64,000 nt of DNA from Longimicrobiales bacterium (GTDB lineage: Bacteria; Gemmatimonadota; Gemmatimonadetes; Longimicrobiales; Gaopeijiaceae): NCBI GenBank assembly GCA_958295645.1, contig OY282361.1, positions 1,516,501 through 1,580,500 of the forward strand, read 5' to 3'. Position numbers and translations under genes: made by a program. This document shows, piece by piece, positions 63,842-64,000 of this stretch; the first letter of the stretch is position 1; every line of letters starts with the position of its first letter. The notes under the pieces were generated by a model. It did not search any database. It saw only the letters and a program-made list of their open reading frames with translations, and was not told the DNA's origin.

Positions 63842-63962
63842 GAAAGATTACGGGGCGAGCGGGACGCGAACATGGCCGAACGGGCGCAACGCCCCGGCGC
63901 GGGCGCAAGCGCGGGAACTCGGCAAGCTGGGCGCTGGCGTCGAGCAGGCATTCGGCCCCGAC

Positions 63963-64000
63963 TCAGCTGCCCGTCGCCGGGCGCACCGCCCAGTTCAACT
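63963..64000 (-). CDS. C-terminal end of an upstream gene, perhaps NAD kinase
   Basis: An open frame enters from the right edge and ends LNWAVRPATGS before a stop at 63963. Only 11 residues are visible. A final Leu-x-Trp near the C-terminus and position directly before recN fit nadK, which commonly neighbours recN, but the evidence is slight. Confidence 0.25.
   Translation of the reverse strand, partial: LNWAVRPATGS

Overview
The window is a GC-rich (roughly two thirds G+C or more), gene-dense bacterial chromosome segment with about forty intact genes, several decayed ones and two tRNAs. Gene content (six-bladed beta-propeller lipoprotein, TonB-dependent receptor with a carboxypeptidase-like N-terminal domain, Tat-exported TRAP binding protein, outer-membrane barrel) fits a diderm lineage such as Gemmatimonadota. 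That placement is inference; there is no rRNA or full ribosomal marker here to prove it.

Layout. 1-8.4 kb: DNA end-processing island, with the 3' end of nurA, then herA, a decayed AlbA_2-type ATPase gene set between two 66-bp direct repeats, then sbcD-sbcC. 8.5-13.5 kb: nfuA, dihydroorotase, an EEP-family phosphatase/nuclease and gpmI. 13.6-18.2 kb: a TakP-like TRAP transporter (QM pair convergent with its binding protein) and an MscS channel. 18.3-21.7 kb: an HTTM membrane protein and asparagine synthase, probably one operon. 21.7-26.7 kb: two copies of an AAA ATPase/PD-(D/E)XK nuclease gene, one with a 776-nt internal deletion, on either side of a beta-propeller lipoprotein and an RDD membrane protein. 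26.7-30.1 kb: a three-domain kinase/M23 peptidase/aminotransferase fusion. 30.4-35.2 kb: rpiA-rpe-epimerase-pdxH, divergent from aroF. 35.3-40.7 kb: TonB receptor-argG-argH. 40.9-45.6 kb: a dehydratase, a betaine-type ABC transporter with fused binding protein and permease, and a YkvI-like carrier. 45.5-48.1 kb: a sigma-like HTH regulator divergent from an aminotransferase. 48.2-53.1 kb: YbbA/YbbP/TesA-like set plus an SRPBCC protein. 52.9-56.1 kb: rho and an Rpn-family nuclease. 56.2-60.8 kb: a secreted Gly/Trp/His-rich protein, tRNA-Cys, tRNA-Gly, a lipoprotein and an outer-membrane protein. 60.8-64 kb: a multiply frameshifted RCC1/zincin pseudogene, recN and possibly the tail of nadK.

The most notable signal is nurA-herA-sbcD-sbcC. 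It matches the archaeal herA-nurA-mre11-rad50 end-resection cluster and would have been uninterrupted before the pseudogene region arrived between herA and sbcD. Start codons were chosen by hand from overlaps, motifs and promoters; no database search was possible.
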